A stretch of DNA of 64,000 nucleotides. Origin: an uncultured Lachnospiraceae bacterium (GTDB lineage: Bacteria > Bacillota > Clostridia > Lachnospirales > Lachnospiraceae). Each line of letters begins with the position of its first letter. The first letter of the stretch is position 1. This document shows positions 34,468 to 43,554 of this stretch, piece by piece. The stretch spans positions 256,307 through 320,306 of the forward strand of contig CAJTMW010000002.1 of the NCBI GenBank assembly GCA_910577275.1. Direction: 5' to 3'. The notes under the pieces are model-generated. The model saw nothing but the letters and a program-made list of their open reading frames with translations. It was not told the DNA's origin and did not search any database. The translations under genes were made by a program, and so were the position numbers.

Positions 34468-34560
34468 GAGATATTTCAGAAAGGAATCTTGACGTATTTT
34501 TAGATTTCTGGTGTTATTTTATCTTCTTTTTATAATTATAAAAAAATTATTAAAAATCTA

Positions 34561-34590
34561 TTGAAAATTTATAATCTCTGATGTTATAAT
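34561..34590 (+). promoter_or_regulatory. promoter of the cstA operon
   Basis: TTGAAA at 34561-34566 and TATAAT at 34585-34590 with an 18-base spacer and an extended -10 (TGT before TATAAT). The 90 bases upstream are strongly AT-rich, like an UP element. The remainder of the 290-base spacer holds repeats and a terminator. Confidence 0.8.
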
Positions 34591-34628
34591 TGCCTCCGTG
34601 CTTGTTTATGAAAGGATTAAGTATTTTT

Positions 34629-35162
34629 ATGCAGTATACGCGGGAAGCGGCCCTGAACCGCCTGATGGAAAGCTACAAGGCTTATTTTAATATTGATATA
34701 GCAGATAACACGCAGGAATATCTCCGGGCTGTCTGCGAATTTTTTGAGCATACGGAGAAATATGTGCTTTCAAGGCAGGCGAACCTGTGGGCGGCCAACT
34801 GCGAGGAGTTTGTATATTTATTCAGCGTGGAACAGCTTACCACTGAAATATTTGAAAAATGCCGGGATTTTGCCCGGGAGGACGGAATGAAACGGGCGCA
34901 TATCGGCCCGGGGCACATGTATACATACATAACACCTGTTTTTATTTGCGATGCCTGTCAGGAGGATGCCAGGAGAGCGGTCAGAAAGTGCCGCATTTAC
35001 AAAAGCTTTAAATTTTCTCTGCACGGATGGATGGATTTCCATGCCGCGGTTTTGGAGGTGGGGAGCAATCGAATTACCACAAACGGCAGCGGCAAATGCG
35101 TGGAGAAAGTTTTAAAAAATGTTTTATTTAAAGATAAAAAGAAAAGGAGAAGATTGTTATGA
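34629..35162 (+). CDS. unknown soluble protein translationally coupled to cstA
   Basis: 177 residues, no signal peptide or membrane helix. I do not recognise a family with certainty. It contains four Cys (one in WAANCEEF, ICDAC, RKCRIY), a HIGPGHMYTYITPVFICDACQ centre and a very basic C-terminus (KDKKKRRRLL). The frame is open from 34590, but the ATG at 34629 follows AAAGGA and gives a clean helical start. Its last codon overlaps the cstA start by 4 bases, so it is made with the CstA transporter and could sense or regulate it; that is inference. Confidence 0.65.
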   Translation: MQYTREAALNRLMESYKAYFNIDIADNTQEYLRAVCEFFEHTEKYVLSRQANLWAANCEEFVYLFSVEQLTTEIFEKCRDFAREDGMKRAHIGPGHMYTYITPVFICDACQEDARRAVRKCRIYKSFKFSLHGWMDFHAAVLEVGSNRITTNGSGKCVEKVLKNVLFKDKKKRRRLL

Positions 35163-36874
35163 ACACATTAGTACTGGTTCTCGTTTCAATCGCCGTTTTG
35201 CTGTGCGGATATATCTTCTATGGAAGATGGCTCTGCAAACAGTGGGGCGTGGGCGAGAGCAAAGAAGAAACGCCGGCCCATACCATGGAAGACGGCGTCG
35301 ATTATGTCCCGGCGAAGGCGCCTGTCCTTATGGGACATCATTTTTCATCGATTGCCGGAGCAGGCCCTATTACCGGCCCGATTAACGCGGCTTTGTTCGG
35401 ATGGCTGCCCGTGGTGCTGTGGATTTTGGTGGGAGGAATTTTCTTTGGCGGCGTCCATGACTTTGGCGCGCTTTTCGCTTCCCTGCGCCATAAGGGACAG
35501 TCCATTGGAGAAGTGATTTCGGCAAATATGAGCAAAAGGGCCAAGAGGCTGTTTCTTATTTTCGCCTACCTGACGCTGCTTTTGGTGGTAGCGGCCTTTG
35601 CGTCTATTGTCGCCTCCACCTTCGGGGCAAAATATGACGAGGCGGGCGTTCTGGATATGGCGGCAAGCGCGTCCAACGCTTCGGTTGCCATGGTGTCGCT
35701 GTTATTTATCTTAATAGCCATTGTATTTGGATTTTGTGTATACCGCAGAAATATGTCCATGGGTCTTTCCACGGTTCTGGGGATTGTGGCGATAGTGGTG
35801 ATTATGGCAATCGGAATGAATTTCCATCCGCTGTATCTTTCCACAAACACGTGGATGCTCATTGTGGGCGTTTATATAGCGATTGCCTCTGTGGCTCCCG
35901 TGTGGATTCTGCTGCAGCCAAGAGATTATTTAAGCTCCTTTTTGCTTTATGCAATGCTGGCGGTTGCGTTTATAGGCGTTGTGGGAGCCCATCCCAACAT
36001 TGACCCTGAGCTGTTCCCCGCCTTTACGGGCTTTGCGGTGGATAATGGAAACGGCGTGCAGTACCTTTTCCCGATTCTGTTTACCACGGTTGCCTGCGGC
36101 GCGATTTCCGGTTTCCACTCTCTGGTTTCCTCGGGAACCACCTCCAAACAGCTCGACAAAGAGACAGATGCAAAGCCCATTGCCTACGGCGGAATGCTTC
36201 TTGAGTGTGTCCTGGCGGTTCTGACGGTATGCGCCATTGCCTATGCAAGGCAGACCGGACACACGGCAGGCGCCACAGATATTTTTGCAGGCGGAATTGC
36301 CGCCATGGTAGCGGTGATTCCCGGTCTTGGGGGGCTTGAAAATATCCTTTACACGCTGCTGATTCTTACTTATTCCGCATTCTGCCTGACCTCGTTGGAT
36401 ACGGCAACCCGTCTTGCCCGCTTTATGTTCCAGGAATTCTGGCTTGAGCCGGGACAGACAGCCGCCGATGTGAAGGACGGTTACAAAAAGCTTCTGGTGA
36501 ACCCTTATTTCGCCACAATTATCACAGTGGTAATCGGTATCCTTCTGGGCATGACAGGGTATGCAAAGATTTGGGGGCTGTTCGGCTCCGCAAATCAGCT
36601 TCTTGCAGGGCTGGGGCTTCTGGCAGTCGCCACGTGGCTTGGGAATATCGGAAGGAACAACAAAATGTTTCTGCTGCCCATGGCGTTCATGATGGTGGTT
36701 ACCATTGCTTCTCTGGTGATTACGGTTAAGAACCAGGTGGGAATTATCTCGGCGGGAGGCGCCGACTGGGGTCCTTACGCACAGACTGTTCTGGCGCTGC
36801 TTTTGATTGTACTGGCGGTTCTTCTTGTAATAGAAGGTATACAGACTCTGTTTGGAAAAAAGAAGATGGCGTAA
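35159..36874 (+). CDS. cstA: carbon starvation protein A (peptide/pyruvate transporter)
   Basis: 571 residues with about 15-16 membrane helices. The N-terminal family signature is clear: GHHFSSIAGAGPITGPINA, then GGVHDFGALFASLRHKGQS and TFSYSALSLT-like CLTSLDTATRLARFMFQE. CstA/BtsT-type proteins import peptides or pyruvate under nutrient limitation. AAAGGAGAAGATTGTT precedes the ATG. It ends before a strong terminator. Confidence 0.95.
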   Translation: MNTLVLVLVSIAVLLCGYIFYGRWLCKQWGVGESKEETPAHTMEDGVDYVPAKAPVLMGHHFSSIAGAGPITGPINAALFGWLPVVLWILVGGIFFGGVHDFGALFASLRHKGQSIGEVISANMSKRAKRLFLIFAYLTLLLVVAAFASIVASTFGAKYDEAGVLDMAASASNASVAMVSLLFILIAIVFGFCVYRRNMSMGLSTVLGIVAIVVIMAIGMNFHPLYLSTNTWMLIVGVYIAIASVAPVWILLQPRDYLSSFLLYAMLAVAFIGVVGAHPNIDPELFPAFTGFAVDNGNGVQYLFPILFTTVACGAISGFHSLVSSGTTSKQLDKETDAKPIAYGGMLLECVLAVLTVCAIAYARQTGHTAGATDIFAGGIAAMVAVIPGLGGLENILYTLLILTYSAFCLTSLDTATRLARFMFQEFWLEPGQTAADVKDGYKKLLVNPYFATIITVVIGILLGMTGYAKIWGLFGSANQLLAGLGLLAVATWLGNIGRNNKMFLLPMAFMMVVTIASLVITVKNQVGIISAGGADWGPYAQTVLALLLIVLAVLLVIEGIQTLFGKKKMA

Positions 36875-36947
36875 AATGCCCTGGCAGGACGGGACGCCGT
36901 GAAGCGGCGTGCGGCAAGCCGGATAATGACTGACAAAGAAAAAGAAG

Positions 36948-36991
36948 AAAAGCGTGGGGCTTTCGGAAAAAACGGAGCCCGGCGCTTTTTT
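36948..36991 (+). terminator. intrinsic terminator after cstA
   Basis: AAAAGCG and GGGCT pair with AGCCC and CGCTTTT across small internal mismatches, ending in a T6 tract. Confidence 0.85.
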
Positions 36992-37042
36992 GCATTGTCC
37001 TGAACCCGAAAATTGATTTCCGTGGGACATTCCGGCGGGCGG

Positions 37043-37071
37043 TTTACATCTCAGGGTGGGAATGATAGAAT
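37043..37071 (+). promoter_or_regulatory. candidate rqcH promoter
   Basis: TTTACA at 37043-37048 and TAGAAT at 37066-37071 with a 17-base spacer, about 90 bases before the rqcH start. Confidence 0.6.
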
Positions 37072-37163
37072 ATAGAAGCACAGGAAGGATACAGAATCAG
37101 AGAAGGATTGCGGGACAGGATTGCGGAGGCGGTTGTCCGGCAGACAAAGAAGGGAGCAGACAA

Positions 37164-38921
37164 ATGGCTTTTGACGGAATTACAATCGCGGCAATCGTTA
37201 AGGAAATGAAGGAAACATTAATCGGCGGGCGCATCTATAAAATTGCCCAGCCCGAAACAGACGAGCTGCTGCTCACCATAAAAACGGCGGCGGGAGGGCA
37301 GAGGCGCCTTTTAATATCGGCGGGGGCGTCGCTTCCGCTGATTTATCTGACGGAAAGCAACAAGCCCAGTCCCATGACGGCGCCGGGGTTTTGTATGCTT
37401 TTGCGTAAGCATCTGCAAAATGGCAGGATTACGGACGTCACCCAGCCCGGCCTCGAGCGTGTGATTCATTTTCATGTGGAGCATTTAAACGAGATGGGGG
37501 ATTTGTGCCGTAAGCGGCTGGCTGTGGAGATTATGGGGAAGCACAGCAACATTATTTTTATCGACGAGGAGGATGTGATTATCGACAGTATCAAGCATAT
37601 CTCCGGCATGGTCAGCTCCGTCAGGGAGGTTCTGCCCGGGCGAAGCTACTTTATCCCCATGACAATCGATAAAAAAAATCCGCTGGCATCAGATTTTGCA
37701 TCTTTTAAGGAAAGTATGACTTCGGGGAGTATGCCTGTCTACAAGGCGGTTTACAGCCGCTATACGGGAATTTCGCCGGTAATTGCGCAGGAAATCTGTT
37801 ACCGTGCAGGCATTGACGGGGACATATCCACGGCATTTTTTACGGATGCGCCGGAGGGGGAAGAAGGAATCGGGAGGCTGTACGAGGCTTTTAAGGGTAT
37901 GGCGGAGCAGATTCGGGAAGGAAACTTTTCTCCGGTTATTATCTATGAAAAGGGCGCGCCTGTGGAATTTTCCGCACTTCCCCTTACCATGTACGGGGAG
38001 GACGAGTCCGTTTCTTTCGATTCCATCAGCCGGCTTCTGGAGCAGTATTATGCGGAAAAAAGTACGGTTACCCGTATCCGCCAGAAATCGGTGGATTTGC
38101 GGAAGATTGTGCAGACGGCCCTTGAGAGGAACGTCAAAAAGTACGATTTGCAGATAAAGCAGATGCAGGATACGGAAAAGAAGGATAAATACCGGATATA
38201 CGGCGAGCTTTTAAATACCTACGGGTATGAGGCGGCGCCGGGGGATAAATCCCTTACCGCCTTAAATTACTATACAAACGAGATGATTACGATTCCCTTA
38301 GACCCCCTTCTTACCGCTTCCGAGAATGCAAAAAAATATTTTGACAGATACGGAAAGATGAAGCGCACCTACGAGGCGTTATCGGAGCTTACCAGACAGG
38401 TAAAGGAGGAGATTGACCATCTGGAGAGCGTTCAGGCGGCTCTTGACATTGCCCTTCATGAGGAGGATTTGGCGCAGATTAAGGAGGAGCTGATTGCAAG
38501 CGGCTATATCCGCCGGAAGGGCGGAAGCAAAAAGGTGAAGTTTACCAGCCGGCCCTTCCATTATGTGAATGAAGACGGTTTTCATATGTATGTGGGAAAA
38601 AATAATTATCAGAACGACGAGCTCACCTTTAAGTTTGCGTCGGGAGGGGACTGGTGGTTCCATGCGAAGGGAATTCCGGGCTCCCATGTGGTGGTAAAGA
38701 CCGACGGAAAGGAGCTTCCCGACAAAGCCTATGAGGACGCTGCCAGACTGGCCGCATATTATTCGAAGGGACGGGGGCAGGAAAAGGTGGAGATTGACTA
38801 CACGGAGAAGAAAAACGTCAAAAAGCCGGGGGCGGCAAAACCGGGCTTTGTGGTCTACTATACCAATTATTCCATGATGATTGATACGGATATTTCGAAG
38901 CTGCGGCTCCTGGAGGACTAG
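37164..38921 (+). CDS. rqcH: Rqc2/RqcH-type NFACT protein (ribosome quality control)
   Basis: Binds stalled 50S-peptidyl-tRNA and adds alanine tails to nascent chains for degradation; earlier called fibronectin-binding protein. 585 residues: NFACT-N (MAFDGITIAAIVKEMKETL, with GRIYKIAQP), a long helical coiled-coil middle (about 280-430), and NFACT-R (VGKNNYQNDELTFKFA, WWFHAKGIPGSHVV). The frame opens at 37056, but the ATG at 37164 has GAAGGGAG upstream and matches the family start. Confidence 0.95.
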   Translation: MAFDGITIAAIVKEMKETLIGGRIYKIAQPETDELLLTIKTAAGGQRRLLISAGASLPLIYLTESNKPSPMTAPGFCMLLRKHLQNGRITDVTQPGLERVIHFHVEHLNEMGDLCRKRLAVEIMGKHSNIIFIDEEDVIIDSIKHISGMVSSVREVLPGRSYFIPMTIDKKNPLASDFASFKESMTSGSMPVYKAVYSRYTGISPVIAQEICYRAGIDGDISTAFFTDAPEGEEGIGRLYEAFKGMAEQIREGNFSPVIIYEKGAPVEFSALPLTMYGEDESVSFDSISRLLEQYYAEKSTVTRIRQKSVDLRKIVQTALERNVKKYDLQIKQMQDTEKKDKYRIYGELLNTYGYEAAPGDKSLTALNYYTNEMITIPLDPLLTASENAKKYFDRYGKMKRTYEALSELTRQVKEEIDHLESVQAALDIALHEEDLAQIKEELIASGYIRRKGGSKKVKFTSRPFHYVNEDGFHMYVGKNNYQNDELTFKFASGGDWWFHAKGIPGSHVVVKTDGKELPDKAYEDAARLAAYYSKGRGQEKVEIDYTEKKNVKKPGAAKPGFVVYYTNYSMMIDTDISKLRLLED

Positions 38922-38976
38922 CCGGGCATAAGGAATTTTCATTACGGGTGTTATTAATATTCCATGAACGTAATCC

Positions 38977-39005
38977 TTGACGTTTTCAGGCGCTTCGCCT
39001 ATAAT
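38977..39005 (+). promoter_or_regulatory. promoter of the yicC-remA-gmk-rpoZ unit
   Basis: TTGACG at 38977-38982 and TATAAT at 39000-39005 with a 17-base spacer. A leader of about 65 bases follows, with TCAGC and GCTGA segments that could pair. Confidence 0.85.
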
Positions 39006-39077
39006 AAAGTGAAATCATCAGCAAATATTTGAACTTGTACTGGCTGGAGCTGAAAATACAAAATCAGGAGGAACGTC

Positions 39078-39956
39078 ATGATTAAAAGTATGACGGGTTT
39101 TGGCAGATGCGAAGTGCAGGAGGCCGAACGCAAAATCACCGTGGAGATGAAATCGGTTAATCACAGGTATCTGGATGTCAGCATCAAAATGCCGAAGAAG
39201 CTGAATTTTTTTGAAGCGGCAATTCGAAGCGAGCTGAAAAAGTATATCCAGAGGGGCAAGGTGGATATCTTCATTTCCTATGAGGATTTCACGGAGTCCA
39301 ATGTATGCGTAAAGTACAACCGGGAACTGGCCGCAGAATATTTGGGATATTTAAACCGGATGGCGGAGGACTTTTCGCTGGAAAACGACGTAAAGGTCTT
39401 TGGATTGTCAAGATATCCGGAAGTGTTTACAATGGAAGAACAGAGTATCGACGAGAAGAAGCTCTGGGAGCTTTTGGACAGAGCGTTAGAGGGCGCGGCA
39501 AAGGGCTTTGTGGAAACCAGAATCAAGGAGGGGGAGCATTTGCGCGACGACCTTCTGGAAAAGCTGGACGGCATGCTTGCCCATGTGGATTTTATAGCGG
39601 AGCGTTCCCCGCAGATAGTTGCGGAATATCGTCAGAAACTGGAGGACAAGGTAAAGGAGCTTTTGGCGGACGCCAGTATAGATGAAAACAGGCTTCTTCT
39701 GGAGGTCACCATTTTTGCCGACAGGGTATGTGTGGACGAGGAGCTGGTGCGCCTTAAAAGCCATATCGAGACGACGAAAGAGACGCTGAAGGCAGGCGGC
39801 GGTATCGGGCGTAAGCTGGATTTCATTGCCCAGGAGATGAACAGGGAGTCCAACACCATCCTGTCCAAATCAAACGACCTTGAAATTTCCAATCATGCCA
39901 TCGAGCTGAAAACAGAAATCGAAAAGGTGAGAGAGCAAATCCAGAATATTGAATAA
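39078..39956 (+). CDS. yicC: YicC-family endoribonuclease
   Basis: 292 residues. The N-terminal YicC domain starts MIKSMTGFGR with EMKSVNHRYLDVSIKMP; the C-terminal DUF1732 part ends QEMNRESNTILSKSNDLEIS. YicC proteins act as RNases on small RNAs and mRNA in Escherichia coli. CAGGAGG precedes the ATG. It leads the conserved Firmicutes order yicC-remA-gmk-rpoZ. Confidence 0.95.
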   Translation: MIKSMTGFGRCEVQEAERKITVEMKSVNHRYLDVSIKMPKKLNFFEAAIRSELKKYIQRGKVDIFISYEDFTESNVCVKYNRELAAEYLGYLNRMAEDFSLENDVKVFGLSRYPEVFTMEEQSIDEKKLWELLDRALEGAAKGFVETRIKEGEHLRDDLLEKLDGMLAHVDFIAERSPQIVAEYRQKLEDKVKELLADASIDENRLLLEVTIFADRVCVDEELVRLKSHIETTKETLKAGGGIGRKLDFIAQEMNRESNTILSKSNDLEISNHAIELKTEIEKVREQIQNIE

Positions 39957-39967
39957 AGGAATTGTTT

Positions 39968-40228
39968 ATGAATAAGCTGATTCATATCGGGTTTGGCAAT
40001 ATTGTAAATGCCGGAAAAATAATTGCAATTGTAAGTCCCGACTCCGCGCCGGTGAAACGGCTGGTGCAGAGAGCAAGAGAGAACGGGGACGCAATTGACG
40101 CTACTCAGGGAAGAAAAACAAAAGCCGTGCTTGTAATGGAGAACAGCCAGCTGGTGCTCTCGGCGCTCCTTCCGGAAACAATTGCACAAAGAGCACAGGC
40201 GGAAAGCAGAGACGAAAATGAAGCGTAA
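39968..40228 (+). CDS. remA: extracellular matrix regulator RemA (DUF370)
   Basis: 86 residues. RemA is a ring-forming DNA-binding activator of matrix and other genes in Bacillus; in Clostridia its targets are less known. The sequence LIHIGFGNIVNAGKIIAIVS and DATQGRKTKAVLVMENSQLV is family-typical. A TTG at 39962 is in frame, but the ATG at 39968 is 7 bases after AAAGGA. It overlaps gmk by 11 bases. Confidence 0.93.
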   Translation: MNKLIHIGFGNIVNAGKIIAIVSPDSAPVKRLVQRARENGDAIDATQGRKTKAVLVMENSQLVLSALLPETIAQRAQAESRDENEA

Positions 40229-40844
40229 GGGAATTTTAATTGTGGTTTCAGGCTTTTCAGGAACGGGAAAGGGCACTCTTATGAAACAGCTTGTTCAAAG
40301 CTATGATAACTATGCCCTGTCGGTGTCCATGACCACCAGAAGCCCAAGGCCGGGTGAGGAGGAGGGAAAAGAGTACTTTTTTGTATCCCGGGAGGAATTC
40401 GTAAGCCAGATAAAAAACGACGGGCTCATTGAATACGCATCTTACTGCGAGCACTACTACGGTACGCCCAGAAAATATGTGGAGGCGGAGCTGGAAGCGG
40501 GAAGGGACGTGATTCTGGAAATAGAAATTCAGGGAGCGCTTAAAGTAAGAGAAAAGTATCCCACGGCCCTTCTTTTGTTTGTGATGCCGCCGAACGCTGC
40601 GGAGCTACGGAAGCGTCTGGAAAAACGCGGCACGGAGAGCCCTGATATTATCAGGATGCGTCTTGAGAGAGCCCTGGAGGAAGCGAAAGGAATCGAAAAG
40701 TACGATTTTATCGTTATTAATGATAAACTGGAGGAGTGTGTGCGAAACATGCATTCCCTGATACAGGCCGCCCATGAGACGCCTGAGCGAAATGAAGAAT
40801 TGATTGACAATATACGAAAAGAATTAAAGAATATCTGTGTGTGA
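40218..40844 (+). CDS. gmk: guanylate kinase
   Basis: Phosphorylates GMP to GDP. 208 residues with P-loop GFSGTGKGTL, the GMP-binding SMTTRSPRPGEEEGKEYFFV segment, EIEIQGALKVRE and the lid region RLEKRGTES. The open frame begins at 40182, inside remA, but the ATG at 40218 starts the conserved sequence. It overlaps remA and nearly abuts rpoZ, so it is tightly coupled. Confidence 0.97.
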   Translation: MKRKGILIVVSGFSGTGKGTLMKQLVQSYDNYALSVSMTTRSPRPGEEEGKEYFFVSREEFVSQIKNDGLIEYASYCEHYYGTPRKYVEAELEAGRDVILEIEIQGALKVREKYPTALLLFVMPPNAAELRKRLEKRGTESPDIIRMRLERALEEAKGIEKYDFIVINDKLEECVRNMHSLIQAAHETPERNEELIDNIRKELKNICV

Positions 40845-40855
40845 AAGGAGAAAAT

Positions 40856-41089
40856 ATGTTACATCCATCTTATTCCGATTTAATGAAGGTAGTAAACAGC
40901 GAGGTTGAACAGGGCGAAGCGCCGGTTGTCAACAGCAGATACTCGATTGTTATGGCCACTTCCAAGAGAGCAAGGCAAATCATCTCCGGGGAAGAACCGC
41001 TGGTATACTGTGTAAACAACACCAAGCCTCTCTCCGTGGCGGTAGAGGAGCTGAATCAGGGAAAGATAAAAATACTTTCGGATGACTGA
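40856..41089 (+). CDS. rpoZ: RNA polymerase omega subunit
   Basis: 77 residues. Omega stabilises the beta-prime subunit. The family core NSRYSIVMATSKRARQI and KPLSVAVEELNQGKI are present. The frame is open from a GTG at 40841, but the ATG at 40856 lies after AAAGGAGAAAAT. Followed by a strong hairpin. Confidence 0.95.
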   Translation: MLHPSYSDLMKVVNSEVEQGEAPVVNSRYSIVMATSKRARQIISGEEPLVYCVNNTKPLSVAVEELNQGKIKILSDD

Positions 41090-41094
41090 GCTTG

Positions 41095-41137
41095 CAGGCC
41101 GAAGCCGCAAAACTACCAGGTTGGCTTCGGCCTGTTT
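41095..41137 (+). terminator. hairpin after rpoZ, likely terminator
   Basis: CAGGCCGAAGCC at 41095-41106 pairs perfectly (12 bp) with 41123-41134; TTT follows. The T tract is short but the stem is very stable. Confidence 0.7.
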
Positions 41138-41172
41138 GCTGCATATAAAGGGTGCCCAAAAAGGAGAAGTAC

Positions 41173-42504
41173 ATGAACGTATTACTTATTTCCCTTGGCT
41201 GCGACAAAAATCTGGTGGATTCCGAGGTAATGCTCGGAGCGCTTTCCGAAAAGGGGTATCGGTTTACGGACGACGAAAGCAAGGCGGACGCCGTGATAGT
41301 GAATACCTGCTGTTTTATAGGCGACGCCAAGGAGGAAAGCATCAATACCATTCTGGAAATGGCGGAGCTTAGAAAGAGCGGACAGATAAAAGCCCTGATT
41401 GTGGCCGGCTGTCTGGCCCAGCGGTACAGGGAAGAAATACAAAAGGAAATACCCGAGGTGGACGCCATCATCGGAACCACCGCCGTTTTTGCCGTTGTGA
41501 AGGCGCTCACGGAGGTTTTAGAGGGAAATCCGAACAATTATTTGGAAGATGCGAATTCCAATTTCAGGGTGTCCGGGAAGCGTATAGTGACCACAGGAGG
41601 GTATTACGCCTATCTGAAAATAGCCGAGGGGTGCGACAAGCATTGCACGTACTGCATTATCCCGAAGATAAGGGGAAGCTATCGCAGCGTTCCCATGGAG
41701 GAGCTTGTAAAGGAGGCAGAGGAGCTGGCCGGTCAGGGTGTCCGGGAGCTTATACTGGTAGCCCAGGAAACCACCCTTTACGGTGTGGATTTATATGGGA
41801 AAAAGTGCCTGCCGGAGCTGCTGATGCGGCTGTGTGAAATCAGGGAGCTTGAGTGGATTCGCATTTTATACTGTTACCCTGAGGAAATTACGGAAGATTT
41901 GATTGCGGTAATAAAAAGGGAAGAAAAAATCTGCCACTATCTGGATATTCCCGTACAGAGCGGAAGCGATACCGTTTTAAAGCGTATGGGGAGAAAAACG
42001 GACAGCGCCCAGATAAAGGCTTTGGTAAGACACTTAAGAGAGGAAATACCGGATATCTGCCTGCGCACGACGCTGATTTCGGGATTTCCGGGCGAAACGG
42101 AAGAAGAGCATGAACAGACCCTCGATTTTGTGGATGAGATGGAGTTCGACCGGCTTGGCGTGTTCGCCTACTCTGAGGAGGAGGACACGCCGGCGGCGAA
42201 AATGTCCGGCCAGATTTTGGAGGAGGAGAAGGAGCGGCGCAGGGATGAAATCATGGAGCTGCAGCAGGAGATTGCTTTTGAAGGCGCGCAGGCTATGGTG
42301 GGCCGCACGGTGAAGGCAATGATTGAGGGAAGGGTAGCGGATGAAAACGCTTACGTGGCCCGTACTTATAAGGACGCTCCCGGTGTGGACGGATATCTTT
42401 TTATCAATTCAAAAAGAGAGCTGATGAGCGGGGATTTCGTGAATGTTAAAATAACCGGCTCCAACGAATATGATTTGATAGGGGAAATGGAGGATGAAAG
42501 ATGA
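41173..42504 (+). CDS. rimO: ribosomal protein S12 methylthiotransferase RimO
   Basis: Radical SAM enzyme that adds a methylthio group to an aspartate of S12. 443 residues: an N-terminal UPF0004 domain with cluster cysteines (LGCDKN, NTCCFIGDAK, VAGCLAQRY), radical SAM motif CDKHCTYCIIP near residue 155, and a C-terminal TRAM domain. The frame opens at 41152, but the ATG at 41173 follows AAAAAGGAGAAGTAC. It overlaps pgsA by 4 bases. Confidence 0.96.
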   Translation: MNVLLISLGCDKNLVDSEVMLGALSEKGYRFTDDESKADAVIVNTCCFIGDAKEESINTILEMAELRKSGQIKALIVAGCLAQRYREEIQKEIPEVDAIIGTTAVFAVVKALTEVLEGNPNNYLEDANSNFRVSGKRIVTTGGYYAYLKIAEGCDKHCTYCIIPKIRGSYRSVPMEELVKEAEELAGQGVRELILVAQETTLYGVDLYGKKCLPELLMRLCEIRELEWIRILYCYPEEITEDLIAVIKREEKICHYLDIPVQSGSDTVLKRMGRKTDSAQIKALVRHLREEIPDICLRTTLISGFPGETEEEHEQTLDFVDEMEFDRLGVFAYSEEEDTPAAKMSGQILEEEKERRRDEIMELQQEIAFEGAQAMVGRTVKAMIEGRVADENAYVARTYKDAPGVDGYLFINSKRELMSGDFVNVKITGSNEYDLIGEMEDER

Positions 42505-43034
42505 ATTTACCAAATAAACTTACAATGTTCCGGGTGATACTGATTCCGTTTTTTATTGTGTTTCTGCTGGTGCCTCTGACGCCGTATGACAAATGGATTG
42601 CGCTCGCCATCTTTATCATTGCGAGCCTGACGGATTTGCTGGACGGAAAAATCGCCCGCAAATATAATCTGGTAACAAATTTCGGGAAATTTATGGACCC
42701 CCTTGCGGATAAGCTGCTGGTGTGTTCGGCGCTTATCTGCCTGATTGAGCTTGATAAGATTCCCTCATGGATGGTGATTGTGATTATCGCCAGGGAATTT
42801 ATCATCAGCGGTTTCCGGCTTGTGGCCTCGGATAACGGCGTGGTGATAGCGGCCAGCTATTGGGGAAAGTTTAAAACCACCTTCCAGATGGTGGCGGTAT
42901 GCCTCCTGATTGCGGATATCGCCGCGCTTTCTATGGTAACGCAGATTATCCTGTGGATTGCGGTGGTGCTTACGGTGGTGTCGCTGATAGACTATCTGAT
43001 TAAAAATAAGGATGTAATGAAGGAAAGCAAATAG
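42501..43034 (+). CDS. pgsA: CDP-diacylglycerol-glycerol-3-phosphate 3-phosphatidyltransferase
   Basis: Makes phosphatidylglycerophosphate from CDP-diacylglycerol, using the product of CdsA. 177 residues, several membrane helices, with the CDP-alcohol phosphotransferase motif DGKIARKYNLVTNFGKFMD then PLADK complete. The ATGA overlap with rimO implies coupling; cinA follows one base after the stop. Confidence 0.96.
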   Translation: MNLPNKLTMFRVILIPFFIVFLLVPLTPYDKWIALAIFIIASLTDLLDGKIARKYNLVTNFGKFMDPLADKLLVCSALICLIELDKIPSWMVIVIIAREFIISGFRLVASDNGVVIAASYWGKFKTTFQMVAVCLLIADIAALSMVTQIILWIAVVLTVVSLIDYLIKNKDVMKESK

Positions 43035-43035
43035 A

Positions 43036-43515
43036 ATGTCGGAAAAAGCTTCATTGGAAGAACGTGTTGTGGAGAAATTAAAGGAAAAGGGCTGGCAGAT
43101 AGTCTGCGCGGAGTCCTGCACCGGCGGGATGCTTGCATCCACCCTGGTAAATGTGGCCGGGGTATCGCAGGTGCTTGGGGAAAGCTATGTCACCTATGCC
43201 AATTCCGCCAAGGAAAAGCTTCTTGGAGTTTCGGGGGATACCCTTGCGAGGCTGGGAGCAGTAAGCAGCCAGGTGGCGGAGCAGATGGCAAAAGGAGCGG
43301 CCCAAAAGGCGGGAGCGCAGGCGGCAATTGCGGTTACCGGGATTGCCGGGCCGGACGGAGGCACGCCGGATAAGCCGGTGGGACTGGTATTTATCGGCTG
43401 TTTTGCAGACGGGAAGGTTGTCGTCACCGAAAATCATTTTGAGGGAAACCGGCTGGAAATCAGGCGTCAGACGGTGAAGGCGGCTCTTTTGCAGCTTCTT
43501 GACTGCCTTGAGTGA
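43036..43515 (+). CDS. CinA C-terminal-type nicotinamide-nucleotide amidase
   Basis: Deamidates NMN to nicotinic acid mononucleotide in pyridine nucleotide recycling. 159 residues, just the amidase domain: AESCTGGMLASTLVNVAG, GAVSSQVAEQMAKGA, AVTGIAGPDGGTPDKPVGLV. The N-terminal MoCF-like domain of full CinA is absent, a common short form (PncC-type). It begins 2 bases after pgsA. The rimO-pgsA-cinA order before recA is conserved in Firmicutes. Confidence 0.93.
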   Translation: MSEKASLEERVVEKLKEKGWQIVCAESCTGGMLASTLVNVAGVSQVLGESYVTYANSAKEKLLGVSGDTLARLGAVSSQVAEQMAKGAAQKAGAQAAIAVTGIAGPDGGTPDKPVGLVFIGCFADGKVVVTENHFEGNRLEIRRQTVKAALLQLLDCLE

Positions 43516-43554
43516 AATACTTCTGAGAAGGAATATTAGCAGGGAGGTTTTTTT

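Noticed and set aside
35930..37081. 383-codon minus-strand open frame across cstA
   Set aside because: It is antisense to a well-conserved transporter gene, has a basic His/Cys-rich nonsense composition, no ribosome binding site, and runs through the cstA terminator.
37056..37163. upstream extension of rqcH by 36 residues
   Set aside because: The extension has no conservation pattern, overlaps the promoter, and the ATG at 37164 has a ribosome binding site and the family N-terminus.
38985..39077. yicC leader as another copy of the structured element
   Set aside because: It has TCAGC, TTGTACTGG and GCTGA, but lacks the GCGGAAC end, P3 and the bulge, so the likeness may be chance.
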